Part shown: positions 23,458-30,708 of the stretch, piece by piece
How the letters are laid out: each line of letters opens with the position of its first letter
Position numbering within the stretch: the first letter of the stretch is position 1
Assembly (NCBI GenBank): GCA_036733985.1
Contig: DAIMZM010000009.1
Span: 1 to 38,430 of the forward strand
DNA: 38,430 nt
Direction: 5' to 3'
From: DAIMZM01 sp036733985
GTDB lineage: Bacteria > Bacillota > Dehalobacteriia > UBA4068
Notes under the pieces: model-generated
The model's database searches: none
What the model was told of the DNA's origin: nothing
Seen by the model: only the letters and a program-made list of their open reading frames with translations
Program-made: the position numbers and the translations under genes

Positions 23458-24516
23458 ATGGCACAAAACAGGGAACCCCTTGATTTTGAGAAGCTAAACC
23501 AACAGATTCCGCCTGCCGACGAAAAGGCCGGGGCGGCGGCGCTGGCCCGCTGGAACAGTATTGCCAAGCCGGTGGGCTCCCTGGGCCTGCTGGAGGACGC
23601 TGTGGTGCGCCTGGCCCGCAGCCAGGGCCAAGCTTGGCCGACTATTGATCGGCGGGGCGTAGTGGTGATGGCCGGGGATAACGGCGTGCTGGCCCAGGGG
23701 GTGGCCCAGACCCCGGCGGCCATCACCGCGGTAATGGCGGCACATATTGCGGCGGGCAGTTCCGCCGTGGGCCTGATGGCCAAGACGGCCCGGGCGGAGA
23801 TGTTCGTGGCTGATCTGGGCATGCTGACCCATCCGGCCGTCCCGGCGCTCCGGGATCATCGCATCGCTCCAGGCACCGCCGATATGACCCAGGGCCCGGC
23901 CATGAGCCGCAGCCAGGCTGAGCGGGGCATTGCCATCGGCATTGAGCTGGTGCGGGAAGCGGCGGCCCAGGGCTATCAAATCCTGGCCACCGGCGAAATG
24001 GGCATCGGCAATACCACCACTTCCAGCGCCATGGCAGCCGTGCTGCTGGACCAGGAGCCCGCCTTGATGGTGGGCCGGGGCGCAGGCCTCTCCGACGCGG
24101 GCCTGCAGGCCAAGATCCGGGCGGTGGAAACCGCGATCCGCATCAATCAGCCCCAGGCAGAGGATGCCCTGGACGTCCTCTCTAAGCTGGGCGGCTTTGA
24201 TATCGCCGGCTTGGCGGGGGCCTTCATCGGCGGCAGCCTCTGCCGTATCCCCATGATCATCGACGGCTTTATCAGCGCGGTTTCCGCCCTGACCGCCATC
24301 AGGCTCTGCCCCAGGGTGGCTGATTATCTGCTGGCCAGCCACCTCTCCGCCGAGCCCGCCGCTGCCCTGGTCATGGCGGCCCTGGAGTTGTCGCCCCTGA
24401 TCCACGCCGGCATGCGCCTGGGCGAGGGCACCGGCGCCGTGGCTGTGCTGCCCCTGCTGGATCTGGCCCTGGCCGTGTTCCGGGACCTGCCTACCTTCAG
24501 CGATATCGGTATGTAG
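23458..24516 (+). CDS. cobT: Nicotinate-nucleotide--dimethylbenzimidazole phosphoribosyltransferase
   Basis: Makes alpha-ribazole phosphate for the lower ligand of cobalamin. 352 residues; motifs include RWNSIAKPVGSLGLLE (N-terminal), GDNGVLAQGV, GEMGIGNTTTSSAMAAVLL, and the catalytic Glu in MRLGEGTGAVAVLPLLD. The ATG at 23458 lies 11 bases after GGAGG. It is followed by an inserted palindromic element before cobU, which interrupts an otherwise tight operon. Confidence 0.96.
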   Translation: MAQNREPLDFEKLNQQIPPADEKAGAAALARWNSIAKPVGSLGLLEDAVVRLARSQGQAWPTIDRRGVVVMAGDNGVLAQGVAQTPAAITAVMAAHIAAGSSAVGLMAKTARAEMFVADLGMLTHPAVPALRDHRIAPGTADMTQGPAMSRSQAERGIAIGIELVREAAAQGYQILATGEMGIGNTTTSSAMAAVLLDQEPALMVGRGAGLSDAGLQAKIRAVETAIRINQPQAEDALDVLSKLGGFDIAGLAGAFIGGSLCRIPMIIDGFISAVSALTAIRLCPRVADYLLASHLSAEPAAALVMAALELSPLIHAGMRLGEGTGAVAVLPLLDLALAVFRDLPTFSDIGM

Positions 24517-24526
24517 AGGTAAAGGC

Positions 24527-24730
24527 TTAAAACCGTTCTTCTTTTATAAAAGAAGAACCAAGAAAATTTTAAAGGTGGGGCTGCGGCAAGCCGCCGGGCC
24601 GCCTGGGAAGCATGATGATTTTATTACTTTAAAATAAAAGAAATAAAAGTAAAACCTTAAACAATAGCTGCCTGTCACTTTAATTTAAAATTCTTTTGCT
24701 TCTTTTCTTATAAGAAAAGAAGGGTTTTAA
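24527..24730. mobile_element. MITE-like palindromic repeat element, copy 2, with target duplication
   Basis: 204 bp between cobT and cobU. Left end 24527-24573 and right end 24685-24730 are imperfect inverted repeats of about 46 bases, both ending TTAAAACC in outward reading. Each end contains its own hairpin: a perfect 22-base palindrome (24536-24557), and arms CTTCTTTTCTT / AAGAAAAGAAG (24699-24722). AAAGGC occurs directly on both sides (24521-24526 and 24731-24736), as a 6-bp target-site duplication would. No coding capacity. Removing it would leave a cobT-cobU gap of about 45 bases. Confidence 0.75.
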
Positions 24731-24767
24731 AAAGGCTTGCTAAAGCGTCGGATAAGGAGCGATCAAA

Positions 24768-25295
24768 ACGAAAATTCTGCTGTACGGCGGTTCCGGCTGC
24801 GGTAAAAGCACCTTTGGCGAGGATTTGGCCGTAACCCTGGCCGGGCCCCGCTATTATATCGCCACTATGCGCCCTTTTGGCGAGGAAAGCGAGGCGCGCA
24901 TTGCCCGCCACCGGGCTATGCGGAAAGCCAAGGGGTTTGCCACCATTGAGCGCTATACGGATCTGCCCGGTTTGGCGCTGCCGGAGCGGGCCGGCGTGGC
25001 GCTGCTGGAATGCCTGTGCAACCTGACCGCCAACGAGATTTTCGACGCCGAGGGAGCTGGGCCGGATCTGGCTGAGGCAAGGGTGCTGGCCGGCGTCAGG
25101 CATTTGGCCGGGCAATGCGATACCCTGATCCTGGTCACCAATGAGGTGGGGGCGGACGGCGGCGGCTATGACGCCTTGGTGCGGCGCTATATCCAGGCCC
25201 TGGGCCGCCTGAACCAGCGCCTGGCCGCTGCCTGCGATCAGGTGGCGGAGCTGGTCTGCGGTATCCCCCTGTGGCTGAAGGGAGGCCCCCAATGA
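24768..25295 (+). CDS. cobU: Adenosylcobinamide kinase / phosphate guanylyltransferase, with ACG at the start position
   Basis: Phosphorylates adenosylcobinamide and attaches GMP. The 175-residue reading begins KILLYGGSGCGKST (P-loop) and ends NEVGADGGGYDALVRRYIQALGRLNQRLAAACDQVAELVCGIPLWLKG, as CobU proteins do. There is no ATG, GTG or TTG before the P-loop: an in-frame TAA at 24753 is followed by GGA GCG ATC AAA ACG AAA. AAGGAG (24754-24759) stands eight bases before ACG (24768), the same layout as at btuF (AAGGAG, eight bases, ATG). The first conventional start, TTG 24825, would delete the P-loop. So ACG may be a real rare start, a mutation or a sequencing error. The residual activity is uncertain. 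The stop overlaps the cobS start (ATGA). Confidence 0.8.
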   Translation, partial: TKILLYGGSGCGKSTFGEDLAVTLAGPRYYIATMRPFGEESEARIARHRAMRKAKGFATIERYTDLPGLALPERAGVALLECLCNLTANEIFDAEGAGPDLAEARVLAGVRHLAGQCDTLILVTNEVGADGGGYDALVRRYIQALGRLNQRLAAACDQVAELVCGIPLWLKGGPQ

Positions 25296-26059
25296 AAGTG
25301 CTGCGTTCGATCGGCCTGGCCTTTTCCCTGTTTTCCCGCTTGCCCGCGCCCCATCTGGATTGGCAGGAGGATAATATGGCCTATGCCCTGGCCGCCCTGC
25401 CTCTGGTGGGCCTGGTCATCGGTCTGCTGCTCCTGGCTTGGCAGGCTTTGGCCGGGGCTTGGGGCTTTGGTCCTTTGCTGCGGGCGGCGGGCCTGACCTT
25501 GCTGCCCCTGGCTGTCAGCGGCGGCCTGCATTTGGACGGCTTTGCCGATACGGTGGACGCTTTGTCCAGCCACGGGGATCAGGAGCAGAAGCGCCGGATC
25601 ATGAAAGACCCCCATTGCGGCGCTTTTGCCGTGATGGGCATTGCCGGTTATTTGCTGCTTTATGCCGCTTTAGCCGCGGAACTGCCCAGCGGCATCTGCT
25701 GGCTGCTGCTGCCGCTGCCCGTCTTATCCCGGGCCCTGGGGGCCTTGGCTTCCCTGACCTTTGCCCCCGCGGCAGGGCCAGGGCCGGGCCTGCTCTCCAC
25801 CTGCCGCCAGGCAGCGGCTAAAGGGGCGAAAAGCGCGGCTGGGGCCGGGATCATCCTGGCCGGTCTGGGCCTGCTCTTGCTGGATTGGCGGGCCGGCGGG
25901 CTGATGCTGGCCTTGGCCGGGCTGTTCTGGTTCTATACCCGGCGGCTGGCCCAACGGCAGTTCGCCGGTTTCAGCGGCGATTTGGCCGGGTTTCTGATAC
26001 AGCTCAGCGAATTGCTGATGCTGGCCGGGGCAGCGGCCCTGGCGGGAAAATTCTCTTGA
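25292..26059 (+). CDS. cobS: Adenosylcobinamide-GDP ribazoletransferase (cobalamin synthase)
   Basis: Integral membrane enzyme joining adenosylcobinamide-GDP with alpha-ribazole. 255 residues, several hydrophobic helices. Family motifs: FSRLPAPHLDWQ, SGGLHLDGFADTVDALSSHG, and RRIMKDPHCGAFAVMG. Start: ATG at 25292 overlaps the cobU stop and has GGGAGG upstream; an upstream frame extension from 25271 is not needed. Followed by a short cobU paralogue. Confidence 0.94.
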   Translation: MKVLRSIGLAFSLFSRLPAPHLDWQEDNMAYALAALPLVGLVIGLLLLAWQALAGAWGFGPLLRAAGLTLLPLAVSGGLHLDGFADTVDALSSHGDQEQKRRIMKDPHCGAFAVMGIAGYLLLYAALAAELPSGICWLLLPLPVLSRALGALASLTFAPAAGPGPGLLSTCRQAAAKGAKSAAGAGIILAGLGLLLLDWRAGGLMLALAGLFWFYTRRLAQRQFAGFSGDLAGFLIQLSELLMLAGAAALAGKFS

Positions 26060-26074
26060 CGGAGGTGGGTAAAG

Positions 26075-26419
26075 ATGATCTTGGTGATCGGCCCCATGGC
26101 AGCGGGCAAGCGGGAATTTGTCAGCGGGCAGCTGGGTTATGGGCCGGAAGAGATGGCTGACGGGCGCTTGGATGATTGCCCGGTGATTTTTAATGTGCAG
26201 GATCTGGTGTTCCGCGATCCGGCCCAGGTCCCGGCGCTGCTGCCGCAGCTGACAGCCAAGGCCGTGGTCGTCATCAACGAGGTGGGCGCCGGGGTAATCC
26301 CCCTGGAGCGAGGGTCGCGGGAAGCCAGGGACGCCTGCGGGCGGCTCAGCGTGCTGCTGGCCCAGGCGGCGGCGGAAGTCTACCGGGTGGTCTGCGGCAT
26401 TCCCCTCAGAATAAAATAA
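26075..26419 (+). CDS. Short CobU-like protein
   Basis: 114 residues, with a P-loop-like GPMAAGKR at the N-terminus and a CobU-type second half (VVVINEVGAGVIPLERGSREARDACGRLSVLLAQAAAEVYRVVCGIPLRIK region). It lacks about 60 central residues of CobU, including the zone with the guanylated histidine (GxxxRHxxxR-like segment seen as RIARHRAMR in the full-length copy). Possibly only the kinase half, a regulatory partner of CobU, or a degenerate copy. GGAGG lies nine bases before the ATG. Last gene of the operon. Such short paralogues next to cobS occur in other Clostridia as far as I recall. Confidence 0.75.
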   Translation: MILVIGPMAAGKREFVSGQLGYGPEEMADGRLDDCPVIFNVQDLVFRDPAQVPALLPQLTAKAVVVINEVGAGVIPLERGSREARDACGRLSVLLAQAAAEVYRVVCGIPLRIK

Positions 26420-26434
26420 CCGGCTGAAAGCGGG

Positions 26435-26463
26435 CGGGGCCGGGGCAACGGCCCTGCCTTTTT
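26435..26463 (+). terminator. Terminator of the btu/cob operon
   Basis: GC-rich imperfect stem (GGGGCCGGGGC with GCCCTGCC, one bulge) followed by five T. Confidence 0.65.
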
Positions 26464-26529
26464 ATGGGCTTTTCTGTTAAAATGCCTGATAAAAGTATTT
26501 ATCCCAGTATAGGCCCGGAAAAATATAGC

Positions 26530-26558
26530 TTGACAAGAATAATGAAGTATATTATTCT
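26530..26558 (+). promoter_or_regulatory. Promoter of the molybdenum gene cluster
   Basis: TTGACA (26530-26535), 17 bases, TATTCT (26553-26558). Confidence 0.7.
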
Positions 26559-26559
26559 T
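26535..26559. promoter_or_regulatory. Operator-like inverted repeat over the molybdenum-cluster promoter
   Basis: AAGAATAAT and ATTATTCTT with a seven-base centre fill the region between -35 and -10. Candidate site for the ModE-like protein encoded at 11304-11657; this pairing is an inference from gene content. Confidence 0.6.
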
Positions 26560-26591
26560 TTGAGAGAAGAAGTAAGAAGGGGTTTTTCAGC

Positions 26592-27608
26592 ATGAAACTG
26601 ATTGCCACCAAAGACGCGGTGGGCCAGGTGCTTTGTCATGATTTAACCCAGATCATCAAGGGCCGGACCAAGGACGCCCGCTTCCGCAAGGGCCATGTGG
26701 TTACGGAGGCGGATCTGCCGGTGCTGCTTTCCATGGGTAAGGAGCATCTCTATGTCTGGGAAAAGCAGGACGGCATGCTCCATGAGAACGAGGCTGCCCA
26801 AATCCTCTGGCAGCTGGTCAAAAACGAACATATCTGCCCTTCTGAAGTGAAGGAAGGTAAAATAGAAGCTTTTGCCGAGATCGGCGGCCTGCTGAAGGTG
26901 GATTCGGCGCGTTTGCAGGCTGTCAACCGGATCGAGCAGGTGATGATCGCCAGCCGCCATGGCAATACGCCGGTGCGGGCCGGGGATAAGCTGGCCGGCG
27001 CCCGGGTCATCCCCCTGGTCATTGCCGAAAGCGTCATGGATCAGGCCAGGGCGGCCGCGGGCCCGGCGCCCCTGCTGGCCATCCTGCCCTGGCGGGTCAG
27101 GCGCTGCGGCGTCATCACCACCGGCAGCGAAGTGTTCAAGGGCCGGATCGAGGATACCTTCACCCCGGTGGTCCAGGCCAAGCTGGCGGACTACGGGGCG
27201 GAGATGTGCTGGCATGAGACCTTTGACGACGACAGCGCCGCCATCAGCGGCGCGATCCGGGAGATGAAAGCCAAAGGCGCGGAGCTGGTGATCTGCACCG
27301 GCGGCATGAGCGTGGATCCGGACGACAAGACCCCTTTGGCGATCCGGGAAAGCGGCGCGGAGATCGTCAGCTACGGCGCGCCGGTGCTGCCCGGGGCCAT
27401 GTTCCTCCTCTCTTATCTGGAAGGCGTGCCGGTACTGGGCCTGCCCGGCTGCGTGATGTATGCCCGCCGCACCATTTTTGATCTGGTGCTGCCCAGGTTG
27501 ATGGCTGGGGAAAGGCTCTCCCGGCAGGATTTGGTCCGTTATGGCGAAGGGGGCTTATGCCTGGAATGCGCCGCTTGTATTTGGCCGAATTGCGGTTTTG
27601 GCAAATAA
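26592..27608 (+). CDS. Molybdopterin-binding protein (MoeA/MoaB-like domain, Cys-rich tail)
   Basis: 338 residues. Residues about 170-310 form a MoaB/Mog/MoeA-type molybdopterin-binding domain (GVITTGSEVFKGRIEDTFTP, VICTGGMSVDPDDKTP, PGAMFLLSYLEGVPVLGLPG). The N-terminal 160 residues have the relaxed MoeA-like organisation KDAVGQVLCHDLTQI. The end CLECAACIWPNCGFGK has four cysteines and could hold a metal or Fe-S cluster; this tail is seen in clostridial proteins next to modABC. Likely role: molybdenum insertion into, or sensing of, the pterin cofactor. It has its own promoter with an overlapping palindrome. modA follows after 81 bases. Confidence 0.85.
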   Translation: MKLIATKDAVGQVLCHDLTQIIKGRTKDARFRKGHVVTEADLPVLLSMGKEHLYVWEKQDGMLHENEAAQILWQLVKNEHICPSEVKEGKIEAFAEIGGLLKVDSARLQAVNRIEQVMIASRHGNTPVRAGDKLAGARVIPLVIAESVMDQARAAAGPAPLLAILPWRVRRCGVITTGSEVFKGRIEDTFTPVVQAKLADYGAEMCWHETFDDDSAAISGAIREMKAKGAELVICTGGMSVDPDDKTPLAIRESGAEIVSYGAPVLPGAMFLLSYLEGVPVLGLPGCVMYARRTIFDLVLPRLMAGERLSRQDLVRYGEGGLCLECAACIWPNCGFGK

Positions 27609-27689
27609 ATAAAGTTTCTTTTCCTGCAGGAAAGAATGCTTCATAGACCATGACAACTTTCAAAAACAAGGTATGAAAGAAGGAACGGA

Positions 27690-28538
27690 ATGAAAAAGCT
27701 TTCTTTGTTACTAGTGATGATGCTGCCCCTGGCTTTGGTTTTCAGCGCTTGCGTTGGCGGTCAGCCTGCTGAGGAGCAGCAGCCGGCGGAAGCGCAGCAG
27801 CCTGTTGAAGAACAGCAGCCCGGGGAAGAAGCACCTGCGCCTGTCACCATCCTGGTGGCTGCCGCCGCTTCTTTGGAAAACGCTTATGTGGAGGCGCTGA
27901 TCCCCGCGTTCCAAGCCCAGTATGACTGGATCACGGTGGAAGGCGCTTATGACGCTTCCGGCAAGCTGCAAACCCAGATCGAGGAAGGCCTGGCCGCCGA
28001 CGTGTTTATGTCCGCCGCCAATAAGCAGATGAACGCCCTGGTGGACGGGGGCAAAATTGCCAGCGCCGATGTGGTGCAGTTGCTGTTGAACGAAGTGGTG
28101 CTGATCGAGCCGGCGGCCGCCGCTTCCGGTATCACCGCTTTTGCCGATGTGCTGCAGGCGGATACCATTGCCATCGGCGATCCGGAATCCGTGCCGGTGG
28201 GCCAGTATGCTCAGGAGATCTTCACCAATCTGGGCATCATCGACCAGGTGCTGGCCAAGGCTTCCCTGGGCACCAATGTGACCGAGGTGCTGAACTGGGT
28301 GGCTGAGGGCAGCGCTGATCTGGGCGTGGTCTACGCCACCGACGCCGCCAGCATGGCGGACCAGGTCAAGGTCATTGCCACGGCTCCGGCAGACGCTCTC
28401 AAGACCCCGGTGATTTATCCCGTGGCTGTGCTGGCCGGCAGCGCCAACCGGGAAGCGGCCCAGCTCTTCGTGGATTTCCTGCGGAGCGATGAAGCCATGG
28501 CTGTTTTCGAAAGCTACGGCTTTAAGTCCAATCTCTAG
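27690..28538 (+). CDS. modA: Molybdate ABC transporter substrate-binding lipoprotein
   Basis: Binds molybdate (or tungstate) outside the cell. The 282-residue product has a signal with lipobox FSAC, then a Glu/Gln/Pro linker of imperfect repeats (PAEEQQ, PAEAQQ, PVEEQQ, PGEEAP) that acts as a spacer, then a ModA fold: VAAAASLENAYVEAL, GAYDASGKLQTQIEEGLAADVFMSAANKQM, and GSADLGVVYATDA. A GGAACGGA ribosome binding site precedes the ATG at 27690. A 14-base palindrome lies at 27620-27633 in the gap before it. Confidence 0.93.
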   Translation: MKKLSLLLVMMLPLALVFSACVGGQPAEEQQPAEAQQPVEEQQPGEEAPAPVTILVAAAASLENAYVEALIPAFQAQYDWITVEGAYDASGKLQTQIEEGLAADVFMSAANKQMNALVDGGKIASADVVQLLLNEVVLIEPAAAASGITAFADVLQADTIAIGDPESVPVGQYAQEIFTNLGIIDQVLAKASLGTNVTEVLNWVAEGSADLGVVYATDAASMADQVKVIATAPADALKTPVIYPVAVLAGSANREAAQLFVDFLRSDEAMAVFESYGFKSNL

Positions 28539-28603
28539 TTTTCATTGTTCTGCCCTGAGTAAAATTAGGGCAAAACGAAGCTTGGCCACATTTTCTTCCG
28601 TGA

Positions 28604-28628
28604 GGGGCGGGCAATTGTCCGCCCCTTT
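28604..28628 (+). terminator. Intercistronic hairpin between modA and modB
   Basis: GGGGCGGGC and GTCCGCCCC around AATT (one G-U pair), followed by only three T. Likely an attenuator or mRNA-stabilising end that favours modA over modBC. Confidence 0.55.
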
Positions 28629-28664
28629 GCGGTTAACTTGGGCTGAGCAAAGGAGGCGGCTTTT

Positions 28665-29354
28665 ATGACAGCGGACATCTCCCCCATCCTTATTTCCATG
28701 CGCACAGCCGGGGCTTCCATTGCCATCACCTTTTTCCTGGGGGTTTTTTGTGCCAGGGGGGTGGTGGCCTTGCGTTCGGAGCGGCTGCGGCTGCTGTTGG
28801 ACGGCCTGCTGACCCTGCCTTTGGTGCTGCCGCCTACGGTGGCCGGGTTTTTTTTGCTCTATATCTTTGGCGTCCAGCGGCCCCTGGGCAGCTTTTTGCT
28901 GGAATTTTTCGGCTGGAAAGTGGTGTTTTCCTGGTCAGCCACGGTGCTGGCCGCCGTGGTCATCAGTTTCCCCCTGATGTACCGGGCGGCCCGGGGCGCT
29001 TTTGAGCAGGTGGATCAGGATTTGATCCATGCCGCCCGCACCCTGGGGATGAGCGAGCGCCGCATCTTCTGGCGCATTGTCATGCCCCTGGCCCGGCCCG
29101 GCGTGGCTGCCGGCGGCGTGCTGGCCTTTGCCCGGGGCCTGGGAGAATTTGGCGCCACCGCCATGATCGCCGGGAATATCGCGGGGAAAACCCGCACCCT
29201 GCCCCTGGCGGTTTATTCTGAGGTGGCTGCCCATGATATGCGGCAGGCCTATGAATATGTGGCGATCCTGGTGGTTATCTGCTTTCTGGTGGTTTTTGCC
29301 ATGAATTATTTCACCGCCAAGGAAAGCAGGTACAAGCGGGGTGGGGGCAAATGA
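28665..29354 (+). CDS. modB: Molybdate ABC transporter permease
   Basis: Membrane channel subunit, 229 residues, about five to six helices. Diagnostic parts: LVLPPTVAGFFLLYIFG and the EAA loop AARTLGMSERRIFWRIVMPLARPGV. AAAGGAGG precedes the ATG at 28665. The stop overlaps the modC start (ATGA). Confidence 0.94.
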   Translation: MTADISPILISMRTAGASIAITFFLGVFCARGVVALRSERLRLLLDGLLTLPLVLPPTVAGFFLLYIFGVQRPLGSFLLEFFGWKVVFSWSATVLAAVVISFPLMYRAARGAFEQVDQDLIHAARTLGMSERRIFWRIVMPLARPGVAAGGVLAFARGLGEFGATAMIAGNIAGKTRTLPLAVYSEVAAHDMRQAYEYVAILVVICFLVVFAMNYFTAKESRYKRGGGK

Positions 29355-30388
29355 GCTTAAAGCTGAAGATCAGGAAGCAGCTAAAGGGCTTCTTCCTGGA
29401 TATTGCTTTTGAAAGTGGCGGCGGACGCTTAGGCATCCTGGGGGCTTCCGGCTCCGGCAAAAGCATGACCCTGAAAAGCGTGGCCGGCATCATCCGGCCG
29501 GACAGCGGCCGGATCAGCCTGAACAGCCGCCTGCTTTTCGATAGCCAGGCCCGGGTCAATATCCCGCCCCAGCAGCGGCGGGTGGGCTATCTGTTTCAGA
29601 ATTACGCTCTTTTTCCCCATCTGACCGCTGTCGACAATGTGGCGGCGGGCTTGGGGCTGAGCCGGCAGGAAGCCCGGCGGGACAGCCGGGTCCGGGAGCT
29701 GATGGCGCTGCTGCGTTTAGGTGAGCTGGCGGAGCGCTATCCCAGCCAGTTATCCGGCGGCCAGCAGCAGCGGGTGGCCCTGGCCCGGATTCTTTGCGCC
29801 CAGCCGGAAATCATCCTGCTGGACGAGCCTTTTTCCGCCCTGGACGACTATTTGCGGGAGCAGCTCCATTTCCAATTGGCAGAGCTGCTGGACAGCTGGG
29901 GGGACAATGTGCTGCTGGTCACCCATAACCGGGACGAGGTCTATAAGCTCTGCGACCGGCTTTTGGTGCTGGATCAGGGCCACCTCCGGGCCGATGGCCC
30001 GATTAAGCAGCTCTTTGCCGATCCGGGCAGCCTGCCGGTGGCCAGATTGACCGGCTGTAAGAATATCAGCCCGGCCCGGCGGCTGGGGGATTATCAGGTG
30101 GAAGCCATCGATTGGGGCCTCCGCCTGCGCACCGCCCAAAAGGTAGCGCCGGATCTGGCGGCGGTGGGCATCCGCGCCCATGATTTGCGCCCCGCGCTGG
30201 CCGAGGACGTCAACACCCTGGCCTATCAGGCCCTGGATCACGGCGAGGGCCCCTTTGAGTATAATATCATCTGCGGCAGCCTGGGCCGGGAACCCCTGTG
30301 GTGGAAGGTGGCCCGGGAAAATATGCCGGAGCGCCTACCGGAATATTTACAGCTGCCCCCGGAAAAGCTGCTGCTGCTCCGGGCATAA
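29351..30388 (+). CDS. modC: Molybdate ABC transporter ATP-binding protein
   Basis: ATPase of the molybdate importer. 345 residues: Walker A GASGSGKS, signature LSGGQQQRVALARIL, Walker B ILLDEPFSALDD, and a C-terminal domain (about 250-345, VAPDLAAVGIRAHDLRP) resembling the TOBE/regulatory region of ModC. Start overlaps modB by four bases. Ends at a perfect palindromic terminator. Confidence 0.93.
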   Translation: MSLKLKIRKQLKGFFLDIAFESGGGRLGILGASGSGKSMTLKSVAGIIRPDSGRISLNSRLLFDSQARVNIPPQQRRVGYLFQNYALFPHLTAVDNVAAGLGLSRQEARRDSRVRELMALLRLGELAERYPSQLSGGQQQRVALARILCAQPEIILLDEPFSALDDYLREQLHFQLAELLDSWGDNVLLVTHNRDEVYKLCDRLLVLDQGHLRADGPIKQLFADPGSLPVARLTGCKNISPARRLGDYQVEAIDWGLRLRTAQKVAPDLAAVGIRAHDLRPALAEDVNTLAYQALDHGEGPFEYNIICGSLGREPLWWKVARENMPERLPEYLQLPPEKLLLLRA

Positions 30389-30390
30389 GG

Positions 30391-30425
30391 ACGCGGCAAG
30401 GATGATCATCCTTGCCGCGTTTTTT
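30391..30425 (+). terminator. Terminator of modABC
   Basis: A 30-base perfect palindrome (30391-30420) followed by T. The stop codon of the small minus-strand gene lies inside it (30406-30408). Confidence 0.9.
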
Positions 30426-30585
30426 CATCTTCCCCCGCTTTTGCTGTGATCCTGCCCAGGGGAATGGGCAACGACTCCTCCGCTATATAGTCCGCCTCTG
30501 CCTTTAACTGGGCCGCAATAAGGATATCGATCACATCCGCTACTGTAGCCGCCAGGCGGAAATACATTTTCTCATAATCCGGCAT
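30406..30585 (-). CDS. Small phage-like hypothetical protein (59 residues)
   Basis: Starts MPDYEKMYFRLAATVADVID and continues as a helical, Ala/Glu-rich chain; it has no membrane segment or signal. GGGGAGG stands seven bases before the ATG at 30585, and a strong promoter (30619-30647) lies upstream, so it is a real gene although very short. Similar small proteins beginning MPDYEKMYF-like occur in clostridial prophages and integrative elements as far as I recall; their function is unknown. It is divergent from a ribbon-helix-helix gene, with repeated GTTGTCA motifs between them. Its 3' end runs into the modC terminator palindrome. Confidence 0.75.
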   Translation of the reverse strand: MPDYEKMYFRLAATVADVIDILIAAQLKAEADYIAEESLPIPLGRITAKAGEDEKTRQG

Positions 30586-30618
30586 GATTTGACCTCCCCT
30601 AAGATGGCGCTGACATTA

Positions 30619-30647
30619 ATTGTATGGTGTTGTCACCTAGTTGTCAA
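30619..30647 (-). promoter_or_regulatory. Promoter of the 59-residue gene
   Basis: Minus strand: TTGACA (30647-30642), 17 bases, TACAAT (30624-30619), close to consensus. Confidence 0.8.
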
Positions 30648-30694
30648 TATCGTCTTGCGTATTTTTTCTGTAATACGCTGATATAAGTGACAAC
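30629..30694. promoter_or_regulatory. Operator region with GTTGTCA repeats between the divergent small genes
   Basis: GTTGTCA occurs at 30629-30635 and 30640-30646 (11 bases apart, one helical turn) inside the minus-strand promoter. GTGACAAC, the exact inverse of GTTGTCAC (30629-30636), lies at 30687-30694, just before the ribbon-helix-helix gene. GCGTATT/AATACGC forms another inverted repeat in between. This pattern fits a ribbon-helix-helix repressor. Confidence 0.6.
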
Positions 30695-30708
30695 AAAGGG
30701 GGGTCTTT

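Noticed and set aside
24825..25295. Annotation of cobU from the TTG at 24825
   Set aside because: It would remove the conserved P-loop segment YGGSGCGKST that is encoded in frame directly upstream behind a strong ribosome binding site.
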